Shown piece after piece: positions 34,949-42,973 of a stretch of DNA of 64,000 nt. Every line of letters starts with the position of its first letter. The first letter of the stretch is position 1. The translations under genes were made by a program, and so were the position numbers. The stretch covers positions 12,954 to 76,953 of the forward strand of contig JBCCGI010000037.1 of the NCBI GenBank assembly GCA_039029355.1. The letters run 5' to 3'. The notes under the pieces are model-generated. The model saw only the letters and a program-made list of their open reading frames with translations. It did not search any database and was not told the origin of the DNA. Source of the stretch: JBCCGI01 sp039029355. GTDB taxonomy: Bacteria; Planctomycetota; UBA1135; GCA-002686595.

Positions 34949-35761
34949 ATGGCCACCGCCCGCCGCCAGCGCTCCCTGCTCGAGGTCCAGGGACTCGTGA
35001 AGTCCTTCCGCCGGCGCCGGGTCGTCGACGGGGTCGGCTACCGCGTCGAGCCGGGAGAAATCGTGGGCCTCCTGGGCCCCAACGGGGCGGGGAAGACCAC
35101 CAGCTTCCGCATGACCGTGGGGCTGACCGTGCCCGACGCCGGCGAGGTCTGGCTCGCCGGCGAGGAGTGCTCGCGCCTCCCGATGTTCCGGCGCGCCCGC
35201 ATGGGGATGGGCTACCTGCCCCAGGAGCCGAGCATCTTCCGCCGCATGAAGGTCCGCAACAACCTCCTGGCGGTCCTGGAGGCGATGCCGATGAACCGCC
35301 GCCAGCGCCACGCCCGGGCGGACGAGCTCCTGGACGAGCTCGATCTCTCGCACCTGGCCGACAGCCTGGCCGAGACCCTCTCCGGCGGCGAGCGCCGACG
35401 CCTAGAGATCTGCCGCGCCCTGGCCAGCGACCCGGCGATCCTGCTCCTCGACGAGCCCTTCGCCGGCGTCGACCCCATCGCCGTCGAGGAGATCCAGGAG
35501 ATGGTCAACCGCCTGCGCCAGCGCAACATCGGCATCCTGATCACCGACCACAACGTGCGCGAGACCCTCTCCAGCACCGACCGCGCCTACATCATCCATC
35601 AGGGCACGATCCTGCGCGAAGGCTCCCCCGACGCGCTGGTCCGCGACCCCAAGGTCCGCGAGGTCTACCTCGGCCGCAGCTTCGACGCCCCCCTGCGCGG
35701 CGTGACGGCGGCGGAGGAGCACGGGCTCGACCTGGAGGACCCGGAGCCGGATCCGCGCTAG
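34949..35761 (+). CDS. lptB: LPS-export ABC transporter ATPase (LptB type)
   Basis: A 270-residue ATPase with Walker A GPNGAGKT (43-50), Q-loop LPQEPSIFRRM, signature LSGGE (144-148), Walker B LLLDEP (165-170) and the TDHNVRETL switch. These, with MKVRNNLLAVLE and IIHQGTILREGSP, are typical of LptB, which powers transport of lipopolysaccharide from the inner membrane. About 25 extra residues follow the usual end (HGLDLEDPEPDPR). lptA, lptC and lptFG are not in the window. Confidence 0.87.
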   Translation: MATARRQRSLLEVQGLVKSFRRRRVVDGVGYRVEPGEIVGLLGPNGAGKTTSFRMTVGLTVPDAGEVWLAGEECSRLPMFRRARMGMGYLPQEPSIFRRMKVRNNLLAVLEAMPMNRRQRHARADELLDELDLSHLADSLAETLSGGERRRLEICRALASDPAILLLDEPFAGVDPIAVEEIQEMVNRLRQRNIGILITDHNVRETLSSTDRAYIIHQGTILREGSPDALVRDPKVREVYLGRSFDAPLRGVTAAEEHGLDLEDPEPDPR

Positions 35762-35830
35762 CCCCTGCGCGGCCCGCAGAGCCGACTCCAGCTCGCCCTT
35801 CCGGCCGCGGAGCGCCCACCCTGCTCCATC

Positions 35831-36342
35831 GAACCTCCGCCTCGGCACAATCTGCGCCGCCCGAGAGACCTCTGCCCAGGGCGATCTGCGCCCACGGCGG
35901 AATCTCTGCCCGGATACGAGCTTCGCCCACGGCGGACTCTCTGCCCCGAAACGACCGGCGTCCCGGCGGAATCTCCGCCCCGGCTCGACCTTCGCCCTCC
36001 GCGGAATCTCCGCCCGGCTCGATCTTCGCCCTTGGGGGAATCTCCGCCCCAGCGAGATCTTCGCCCCCCAGAGGAATCTCCGCCTCAGCGCGACCTCGCC
36101 CCCAGGGGGCCTCCGCCCCAGCGCGATCTTCACCCCCAGGGGAATCTCCGCCCCAGCGCGATCTTCACCCCCAGGGGAATCTCCGCCTCAGCGCGATCTT
36201 CACCCCCAGAGGAATCTCCGCCTCAGCGCATCTTCGCCCCCGGTGGAATCTCCGCCCCAGGACGATCTTCGCCCCCAGCGAATCTCTGCCCGGAGCGATC
36301 TTCGCCTCCCACCGAATCTCTGCCCGCCACCCGATCTTCGCC
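35831..36342 (+). repeat. Tandem array of about 30 short repeats (35-bp compound unit)
   Basis: Between lptB and etfB a 10-bp core recurs about every 17-18 bp, alternating between type A (AATCTCCGCC) and type B (GATCTTCGCC or GATCTTCACC). I count 30 starts: 35831, 35849, 35867, 35883, 35901, 35918, 35936, 35953, 35970, 35987, 36005, 36021, 36039, 36056, 36075, 36092, 36108, 36125, 36143, 36160, 36178, 36195, 36213, 36229, 36247, 36264, 36281, 36297, 36315 and 36333. The edge copies are degenerate and the middle ones nearly identical. The A-B unit is 35 bp, not a multiple of three, and no reading frame follows it, so it is probably not coding. Spacers are C-rich with CAG or GCG. Confidence 0.85.
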
Positions 36343-36361
36343 CCGCGGGTCGGGTTGATTC

Positions 36362-36427
36362 GGCGGAGATCCCGGGCGGGCCAGCCGGGGCGGAGATCGG
36401 CGGGGCCGAGCCGCCACGGCGGAGATC
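36362..36427 (-). repeat. Three inverted copies ending the repeat array
   Basis: GGCGGAGATC, the reverse complement of the core, occurs at 36362-36371, 36389-36398 and 36418-36427. The first could pair with the last forward copy (36333-36342) as a 10-bp stem with one G-U around a 19-nt loop. These lie 115-180 nt before etfB. Confidence 0.8.
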
Positions 36428-36542
36428 CGGTGCGAGCCGCGCAGGCGCAACTCAGCAGGCGCCGCGCGCTGGATCTCGAGCGCGCTCAGGCGTATCCTCT
36501 TTGCCCGTTTTCCCGCCTCCGCCCCCCATTTTCTGCGCAGAC

Positions 36543-37295
36543 ATGAACATCGTCGCATGCGTCAAGCGGGTCCCGGTGACCACGCTTCAGCCCAAGATCG
36601 GAGCCGACGGCACCTCCCTGGACGCCGCCGGGGTCGAGTACATGACCTCCTTCTATGACGAGATCGCCGTCGAGGAGGCGATCCGCATTAAGGAGAAGGC
36701 CGGCGGTGAGGTCACCGTGTTGACGATCGGCGCTCCGAGCGGCACGAAGGAGATCCGCGAGTGCCTCGCCAAAGGCGGCGACAAGGCGGTGCTGCTCAAG
36801 GACGACGACTGGGCGACGCGCGACTGCCACGCGACCGCGAAGGCGCTCGCCGACCAGATCGGCTCGATGGGCGCGGACCTGGTGCTGTGCGGACGTATCG
36901 CGACGGACCGCGACAACGCGGCGGTCGGGCCGATGCTCGCCGCGATGCTCGGCTGGGGCTGCGTGACCGACGCGGTCGAGGTCGAGGTCGACGGCGGCAA
37001 GGCGACCGTCAAGCGCGAGGGCGAGGCCGGCGTGGAGACCTACACCACCGACCTCCCCGCGGTGATCACCTGCCAGAAAGACCTCAACGAGCCGCGCTAC
37101 GCCGGGCTCAAGGGGATCATGGCGGCGAAGAAGAAGCCCCTCGAGGAGGTCGACTTCACGCCCGCCGACAACCAGGCCGAGGTCGTGCGCCTCGAGCTGC
37201 CGGCGGCGCGCCCCGAGGGCCGCATCGTCGGCGAGGGAGCCGACGCGGTGCCGGCCCTGATCGACGCCCTCAGGAACGAAGCCAAGGTGCTCTAG
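36543..37295 (+). CDS. etfB: Electron transfer flavoprotein, beta subunit
   Basis: A 250-residue protein that, with EtfA, accepts electrons from acyl-CoA and other dehydrogenases. It has MNIVACVKRVPVT, YDEIAVEEAIRIKEK, VTVLTIGAPSGTKEIRECLA, and the signature VITCQKDLNEPRYAGLKGIMAAKKKP with the recognition loop. It begins 116 nt after the last inverted repeat of the upstream array, which may therefore act in its leader or promoter. etfA follows 10 nt after its TAG, with GGAGG before the ATG. Confidence 0.93.
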   Translation: MNIVACVKRVPVTTLQPKIGADGTSLDAAGVEYMTSFYDEIAVEEAIRIKEKAGGEVTVLTIGAPSGTKEIRECLAKGGDKAVLLKDDDWATRDCHATAKALADQIGSMGADLVLCGRIATDRDNAAVGPMLAAMLGWGCVTDAVEVEVDGGKATVKREGEAGVETYTTDLPAVITCQKDLNEPRYAGLKGIMAAKKKPLEEVDFTPADNQAEVVRLELPAARPEGRIVGEGADAVPALIDALRNEAKVL

Positions 37296-37305
37296 GAGGC
37301 CCCCC

Positions 37306-38244
37306 ATGACCACGATCCTCGTCTTCGTCGAGCACCAAGCGTCCGGCGTCAAGCGCGCCGGGCTCGAAGCGATCGGTGCCGCGCGCGCCGTCAGCGATTC
37401 GGTGATCCCCGTCCTCGCCGGCCCCGGTGCCGCCGAGGCGGCCGCCACCCTGGCCGGCGCTTCGGTGGCCCTCACCGGCGACACGATGAGCCCCGACGGG
37501 CTCGCGACCGACCTGGCCGGGCTCGTCCGCGAGAAGGGCGCCACGGCGTTCCTCGCCTCGGCGACCTCGGCCGGGCGCGACGTGGCGCCGCGGGTCGCCG
37601 CGCTGCTCGACTCGAACATCTTCACCGACTGCGTCGGGCTCACCGCCGAGGGCGGCGAGGTGCTCGTGCAGCGTCCGTGGCTGGCCGGCAAGATCGTCGC
37701 CACGCTGCGCTCCAAGGCGCCGGTGCTGTGCGCCACGCTGCGCCGCAACACCTTCCCCGCCGCCGACGCGGCCGGTGGCGGGCAGGTCGAGCAGAAGCCG
37801 CTGACCGTCGGCAAGACCGTGCTCGCCGGCGTCGCCGCGAAGGAGGGTGGCAAGCTCGACGTGAGCGAGGCGCCCGTCGTCGTCTCCGGCGGCCGTGGGC
37901 TCAAGGAGGCCGAGAACTTCAACATCGTCGAGGAGCTGGCCGCGGCCTTCGGCGACGCCGCCACCGGCGCGAGCCGCGCGATCGTCGACGCCGGTTGGCG
38001 TCCGCACGGCGAGCAGGTCGGCCAGACCGGCAAGACCGTCTCTCCCCAGCTCTACATCGCGGTCGGCATCTCCGGCGCGATCCAGCACCTGGCGGGCATG
38101 AAGACCTCCAAGGTGATCGTCGCGATCAACAAGGACGCCGACGCGCCGATCTTCAAGGTCGCGGACTACGGCATCGTCGGGGACGCCTTCGAGGTCGTGC
38201 CCGCGCTGACCGAGGCGGTCAAGCAGGTCCGGGCGGAGGGCTAG
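37306..38244 (+). CDS. etfA: Electron transfer flavoprotein, alpha subunit
   Basis: A 312-residue partner of EtfB. The N-terminal domain begins TTILVFVEHQASGVKRAGLEA; the C-terminal FAD domain shows SGGRGLKEAENF, GQTGKTVSPQLYIAVGISG and AINKDADAPIFKVADYGIVGD, the standard FAD-binding run. It is co-directional with etfB at 10 nt and ends at a strong hairpin. No ETF:quinone oxidoreductase or acyl-CoA dehydrogenase gene is in the window. Confidence 0.94.
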   Translation: MTTILVFVEHQASGVKRAGLEAIGAARAVSDSVIPVLAGPGAAEAAATLAGASVALTGDTMSPDGLATDLAGLVREKGATAFLASATSAGRDVAPRVAALLDSNIFTDCVGLTAEGGEVLVQRPWLAGKIVATLRSKAPVLCATLRRNTFPAADAAGGGQVEQKPLTVGKTVLAGVAAKEGGKLDVSEAPVVVSGGRGLKEAENFNIVEELAAAFGDAATGASRAIVDAGWRPHGEQVGQTGKTVSPQLYIAVGISGAIQHLAGMKTSKVIVAINKDADAPIFKVADYGIVGDAFEVVPALTEAVKQVRAEG

Positions 38245-38257
38245 TCCCCCGCGGCAC

Positions 38258-38289
38258 GCGGGACCCGGCGCGCCGCTACCGGGTCCCGC
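38258..38289 (+). terminator. Terminator hairpin after etfBA
   Basis: Perfect 11-bp arms (38258-38268, 38279-38289) with a 10-nt loop, 13 nt past the etfA stop. Confidence 0.65.
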
Positions 38290-38329
38290 GCACGAACCTC
38301 CCGAACCGGGCGGCGGAGAGGGGCGGACG

Positions 38330-39376
38330 ATGACGAAGCGAGGCCTCAAGATCGGTTCGAGAGCCCGGAGGGTCCGCGCGGTGCGGCGGCGCGGGCCGCT
38401 CGTCGCGCTCGCCGCGAGCCTGCTGCTCGCAGGCTGCGCGGCCCACGCCCGCAAGGTGCTGATCGTCGGCGTCGACGGCCTGCGGGCCGATCAGCTGGCC
38501 CAGGCCGAGACGCCCACGCTCGACGCGCTCGCGGCCACCGGAGCGCTGCGGCTCGACGCCACCAACGCCTGGACGCCGGAGGAGCCCTTCAACGGCCACA
38601 GCGCCACGAACTGGGGCGTGCTGCTCACCGGCGTAGCGCCGGCCGAGAGCGGCCTGACCGCGAACGGCGACGACGAGCACTTCATCGACGACGACGCCGA
38701 GCCGGGCTCGAAGACCCGGGTCGCGACGCTGTTCGGCTGGATCAAGGCCTTCGACCCGCAGAAGGAGACGGGCGCCTTCCACACCTGGGCCGGCATCGGC
38801 CTGGAGCGCGGCACGATCCTCGGCAACGCGCGCAGCGCCGTCGACCTGCACTTCTCCTCGCGCGCCGACCGCCCGTCGGCCGAGCGCGACCGCGAGACGC
38901 TCGACGCGACGGTCGAAGCGCTCCTCGGCCGCGGCCGCTTCAGCCGCGCCGATCCCGACGTCGTGTTCGTCCACCTCTCCGCGGTGGACGCCGCGGGCCA
39001 CGCGCACACCTACGACGACCCCGTGTACCGCGCGTCGATCGAGGCGGTCGACGCGCTGATCGCCGAGCTGCTCGCCGCGCTCGCGCAGCGGCCGAGCCGG
39101 CCGCGCGAGGACTGGCTGGTGCTGCTCTCCACCGATCACGGCGGGCCGGCCGACGAGATGGGGCACGCCGACAACTCCGACCCGGCGGTGCACACCATCC
39201 CGTTCCTGGTCAGCGGCGACGGCGTGCTGCCGCAGCACTGGGACCTGGCGGGCGTCACGCTGTACGACGTGACGCCCACCGTGCTCGACTGGATGGGCGT
39301 CGAGGTGCCGCGCGGCGCCCTGGCGGGGCGCTCCCGTGTGCCGGGCACGGAGGCCGACTCGGAGCCCGCGCCCTAG
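38330..39376 (+). CDS. Lipoprotein of the alkaline-phosphatase/type I phosphodiesterase superfamily
   Basis: A 348-residue protein. An Arg-rich N-terminus leads to a hydrophobic segment and the lipobox LLLAGC, so it is probably membrane anchored. The catalytic fold is clear: VLIVGVDGLRADQL (metal Asp), FNGHSATNWG where Ser or Thr would be the nucleophile, VFVHLSAVDAAGHAH, STDHGGPADEMGH (Asp-His metal pair and following His). Relatives hydrolyse phosphodiesters or transfer phospho-head-groups. The N-terminal signal is long; an internal start would lose its positive stretch. Stop is TAG. Confidence 0.82.
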   Translation: MTKRGLKIGSRARRVRAVRRRGPLVALAASLLLAGCAAHARKVLIVGVDGLRADQLAQAETPTLDALAATGALRLDATNAWTPEEPFNGHSATNWGVLLTGVAPAESGLTANGDDEHFIDDDAEPGSKTRVATLFGWIKAFDPQKETGAFHTWAGIGLERGTILGNARSAVDLHFSSRADRPSAERDRETLDATVEALLGRGRFSRADPDVVFVHLSAVDAAGHAHTYDDPVYRASIEAVDALIAELLAALAQRPSRPREDWLVLLSTDHGGPADEMGHADNSDPAVHTIPFLVSGDGVLPQHWDLAGVTLYDVTPTVLDWMGVEVPRGALAGRSRVPGTEADSEPAP

Positions 39377-39487
39377 CCGCGTGCTCGACGAGCGCCGCCC
39401 CCGCAGGAGGTGTCGAGGCCGGCACCCGCAAGGTGCGGCGCGAAGCGACCCGGACGATTCCGGCCGCAAGCCCGTGAAGAGCTCCGG

Positions 39488-40510
39488 CTAGGGCTGCGCG
39501 AACGCGATCCCGCCGAAGCGCGCCGCCACGCCCGCGGGCGCGTTCGGGCTGTAGCACATCAGCCCGACGTGCACGGTCGCGGGCAGCGTCGGGTGGTCGT
39601 AGACCTGGGCCAGGCTCCAGGGGCCCTTCGCATCCTCGCGGTAGGAGAGCTCGAACTGGCTACCGATCCGCACGATGCGCAGCTCGAGGCTGAGACTGGA
39701 GACGCCGATCAAATCGAACGAGCTGACCGAGTCGACCGTGCGCTTGTGCTCCACCGCCAGCGGGGTATCAAGCTCGCCCGCGCCCGCCGCCAGGTGGACC
39801 CAGTTGAGCGGCGAGGCCGGCAACCCCGCCGGGTCGCGTACCAGCAGGCCGCCCAGCCGGTACTGCGGGGCGGGCGGCGAGGCGGGCTCGGCGGGGTCGA
39901 ACACCTCGACGCTCGTGGTGACCTCGAAGTCGCCGGTGACCTCCTTGTAGACCAGCGCGCTCTCGGAGTTGTTGAACCACAGCGAGTTGTCGACCGGCAC
40001 GAGGCTGAGCGCTCCTCCCACGACCTCGAGCGCCACCTCGCCCGGGTGCAGCACCTGCCAGGCGGCGTCGAGGCCCGGGCCGTCGAAGTCGTCGTCGAGG
40101 GCGGAGATCGGCTCGATCGGCTGCGACGCGACGTTGGTGACCTCGAAGTCGAGCGCGCCGCCGGCGCCCGGCGCGACGCTCAACCCCTGCACCGCGACGG
40201 TGACGAGCGGGATGTCGGGCGGCAGCGCGAAGGCGAACGCCGCGTCGCCCCCGGCCGTGGCGGTCGCCGAGCCCAGCACGAGGATCGGGTTCGCGAGGCC
40301 CAGGCAGGCCGAGGGCCCCGGCTCTAGGCAGGGGCCGCTGCCGGCGCCAAGCGGGCTGGAGAGCAGCACCGCGAGCGAGCCTGCGGGCAGGCCGCTGAGG
40401 TCGATCTCGGCGATCTGGCCCTGGAGGAAGGGGCCGGCGGTGAGCGTTTGCGCGTCGAGGGAGGACGCGAGGACGGCGAGCGGGGCGAGAAGGAGAGAGC
40501 GGGACAGCAT
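39488..40510 (-). CDS. Secreted beta-sandwich (DUF1349/LamG-like) protein
   Basis: A 340-residue protein with signal peptide MLSRSLLLAPLAVLASSLDA. Residues 21-135 form a beta-rich module related to the C-terminal modules of the other exported proteins here (LPPDIPLVTVAVQGLSV). Residues about 150-340 (DDDFDGPGLDAAWQVLHPG, LVYKEVTGDFEVTTSVEVF, RLGGLLVRDPAG, FELSYREDAKGPWSLAQVY, VHVGLMCYSPN) match the concanavalin-like fold used in DUF1349 and glycoside hydrolase accessory domains. Carbohydrate binding is likely but unproven. The start was placed at the Met with the signal peptide rather than the longer frame. Confidence 0.75.
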   Translation of the reverse strand: MLSRSLLLAPLAVLASSLDAQTLTAGPFLQGQIAEIDLSGLPAGSLAVLLSSPLGAGSGPCLEPGPSACLGLANPILVLGSATATAGGDAAFAFALPPDIPLVTVAVQGLSVAPGAGGALDFEVTNVASQPIEPISALDDDFDGPGLDAAWQVLHPGEVALEVVGGALSLVPVDNSLWFNNSESALVYKEVTGDFEVTTSVEVFDPAEPASPPAPQYRLGGLLVRDPAGLPASPLNWVHLAAGAGELDTPLAVEHKRTVDSVSSFDLIGVSSLSLELRIVRIGSQFELSYREDAKGPWSLAQVYDHPTLPATVHVGLMCYSPNAPAGVAARFGGIAFAQP

Positions 40511-40702
40511 GGGCCTCCTGGAGGATTGGGGGAGCGAAGGGCGCGGGTACGCCGGATCGGCGCCGCGGACGCCCCGCCGCCGGAGCCGACGCGGGCAGAC
40601 GGGACGCGAGCGCCAAGCGAGGGCACGGAGGCGCGCCGCCGGATTGCGGCGGGATTCCGGCATATCGCTCGGCCGGCCAAGCTCGCGGAACGGGGCGCGC
40701 GC

Positions 40703-42871
40703 TCAGAAGCGGACTTCGACCACCTCGCCCTCCAACGCCGTCACCGTGCGCTCGCCCAGCAGGCCGTCCGGCCCGCGGAGCTCGATGGTGACCTCGCCCG
40801 GCGGGAAGGGTCGCGTGGTGGCGTTGGAGCCGGAACGCACCCCGTCCAACTCCAGCACCCGGCCGGCCTGCAGCACACGGTACGTGGTCGCCTCGCTGTC
40901 CTCGGGAAGCAGGATCCGCACCCGGGCCCCCGCCTGCACCAGGAGCTCGACCTCGGTCTCTAGCCCCGGCTCGACAACGACGCGGCCGGCCATCCCAACC
41001 AATCCCCCGTCCGTCCGCGCGACCACAGAATAGAGCCCGGGCGCGCGGCCGGTGAACCGGAACGTCCCGTCGTCGTGCGTGCGCGAGATCGTCGTGCTGC
41101 CCAAGGGGTTGTCCTCGGGAGCGGCGGCGATCGTGATCTCCGCCACGACCGGCTCGTGATCGCGGGCGTCGAGGGCCCTGCCGCTCACCACACCTCCGCG
41201 AACGAGGTGGACCAGGACATCGCGGTCCCCCGCCTGCGCGCGGACGGTGCCGCCGCCGGCGTAGCCGCCCCCGGCGGCGGTCGGGTGCAGCGTCACCTCG
41301 CCCGCGCCCAGCGGCCCGATGAGGAAGACGCCCTCGGAGTCGCTGGCGGCGTTCGCGTAGGAGTCTTCGCCCGAGGCGAACAGAAAGACGTCGGGGACCG
41401 GCTCGCCCTCGGGCCCGACCGTGCGCCCGCCGACGAACAGGCCGACGGGTACGCGCACGACGATCTCGATCGCCGGCGCCCCCTCGGGAACCTGGACCGC
41501 GGTCGGCCACGGCGTGAGCGTGGATTCCTCCGCCATGCGGCTGGGCGCCGCGCCGACCAGCCACGCTCCCGGCTGCACGTCGCCCAGCGAGAAGCGCCCT
41601 TCGGCGTCGGTGTCGGCGGAGGCATACGGCTCCTCCCACGCGATGAACATGCGCGGCTCGTCGCCGGCGAGGAGCCAGACCTCGTCATCGGGGACCGGCG
41701 CTCCGTCGGGACCGAGCAGGACTCCCGAGACACGCGTACCCGCGTACAGCCGGTAGGTCGCCTCACGCACCTCGCCGGGGGAGAGCCGCAGGGGCTCGGT
41801 CTCCTTGACCACGTCGCGCCCGTCGAGCCTCACGACGACCTCGAGGTCCGCGCCCGGAGCGAGATCCACGAGCTCGAAGCGACCGTCCACTCCGGACGTC
41901 GCGATCCACTGCTCCGGTTTCGCGTGCGCGCCGGAGAACATCAGCTGCTCCCCGTCCGCGCGCACCTGCCAGGTCTCGGCGGTCACCCGCACCTCGGCCC
42001 CCGACACCGGCCCGCCGGCGCCGTCGACCACGGCACCGCGCAGGGTCGCTCCGCGACGCAGCGGAAGCCGGAGCGCGCGATCGGGCGTCTCGCGCCCCGT
42101 GCCGACCGAGAAGTGCAGCGGCCCGTAGCCCTCGGCGTGCGCGGTGCCGCCGACGTCCCTCCAGGTCGGATAGGCGAGCACGGCGCGTCCGTCCGGACCC
42201 GTCCACGTCACCTCGGGCAGCTTGCCCCCCACCTCCGGCACTCCAACCAGCCGCAGCTCGACGTCCGCGAGACCGTGCCCGGTCTCGGAGTCGACGGCGA
42301 GCACGTGGAAGCTGCCGTCCACCTCGGTCACCAGCTCGAACACGACCTCGCGCACCTCGCCGGCGGCCAGGTCGTGGACCTCCAGGGTCTCCTGGAAGTC
42401 GCCGGTCCGGGTCACGAAATAGGACCCGGGGGGCACGGTCAGCCGCACCTCGCCCTCGGCCTCCGAGCGCGGCGCATCTCCGAGCGCACCCTCGGCGCGG
42501 TCGACGGTTCGCACCTGGACGGTGAGCTCGTCGATCGGCCGCGCGAAGCAGCGCTGGTTGGCGATGGCCTCGCCGGTGGCGACGTCGACGAAGCGGACGA
42601 CCAGCGTGGCGGTCGCGGGCGTGTCCTCGACCTCGACCTCGGTCTCGGTCGGCGCCGACTCCCGCCGCGCGGGGGGGGCTTCGGCGGGCTTGCCGTCTTC
42701 TCCCGAGCGCCGCACCTCGGCCAGGTCGGCCTCCGGGCGCGACTCGGGGGCGGCGGCGGGCGACTCGGCGTGGGCGACTTCGCCCGAGGCACGCTCCTGG
42801 GAGAGGAGCCACAGGCTCCCGCAGGCAGCAGCGAGGAGGAGGGCTGCAAGGAGAGCGCGGGTGGCGTTCAT
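40703..42871 (-). CDS. Exported protein with carboxypeptidase-regulatory-like repeats
   Basis: A 722-residue protein with an N-terminal signal or anchor (MNATRALLAALLLAAACGSL; Cys17 could be lipidated) followed by an acidic, Ala/Pro-rich linker. From about 90 onward there are at least six beta-sandwich repeats of the CarboxypepD_reg/SdrD-B type, each with a phrase such as GVVDGAGGPVSGAEVRV, GVLLGPDGAPVPDDEVWL, GRTVGPEGEPVPDVFLFAS or GRALDARDHEPVVAEITI and a DGRFE or AEGRFSLGD turn. Such domains are structural, often in surface proteins. No enzyme domain. Divergent from the TIR gene at 42974. Stop is TGA. Confidence 0.78.
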   Translation of the reverse strand: MNATRALLAALLLAAACGSLWLLSQERASGEVAHAESPAAAPESRPEADLAEVRRSGEDGKPAEAPPARRESAPTETEVEVEDTPATATLVVRFVDVATGEAIANQRCFARPIDELTVQVRTVDRAEGALGDAPRSEAEGEVRLTVPPGSYFVTRTGDFQETLEVHDLAAGEVREVVFELVTEVDGSFHVLAVDSETGHGLADVELRLVGVPEVGGKLPEVTWTGPDGRAVLAYPTWRDVGGTAHAEGYGPLHFSVGTGRETPDRALRLPLRRGATLRGAVVDGAGGPVSGAEVRVTAETWQVRADGEQLMFSGAHAKPEQWIATSGVDGRFELVDLAPGADLEVVVRLDGRDVVKETEPLRLSPGEVREATYRLYAGTRVSGVLLGPDGAPVPDDEVWLLAGDEPRMFIAWEEPYASADTDAEGRFSLGDVQPGAWLVGAAPSRMAEESTLTPWPTAVQVPEGAPAIEIVVRVPVGLFVGGRTVGPEGEPVPDVFLFASGEDSYANAASDSEGVFLIGPLGAGEVTLHPTAAGGGYAGGGTVRAQAGDRDVLVHLVRGGVVSGRALDARDHEPVVAEITIAAAPEDNPLGSTTISRTHDDGTFRFTGRAPGLYSVVARTDGGLVGMAGRVVVEPGLETEVELLVQAGARVRILLPEDSEATTYRVLQAGRVLELDGVRSGSNATTRPFPPGEVTIELRGPDGLLGERTVTALEGEVVEVRF

Positions 42872-42973
42872 CCCCCCACCATAACCCGAGCCCGACAACA
42901 GACGGCGCGACGCGCGCGCAGGCGCCCGCCGCCGGCCGGTTCCGCAGGCGCAGCGATCCCTTAGTCTGTTGCG

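Noticed and set aside
35831..36427. CRISPR array
   Set aside because: Cores are only 10 bp, spacers are 6-9 nt and themselves similar, and no cas gene is nearby.
35762..36546. Extension of an open frame from lptB DNA through the repeat array, and the frame 36032-36358
   Set aside because: The 35-bp unit changes frame at each repeat, the peptide is a shifting Ser/Pro/Arg-rich mixture, and no start with a binding site is present.
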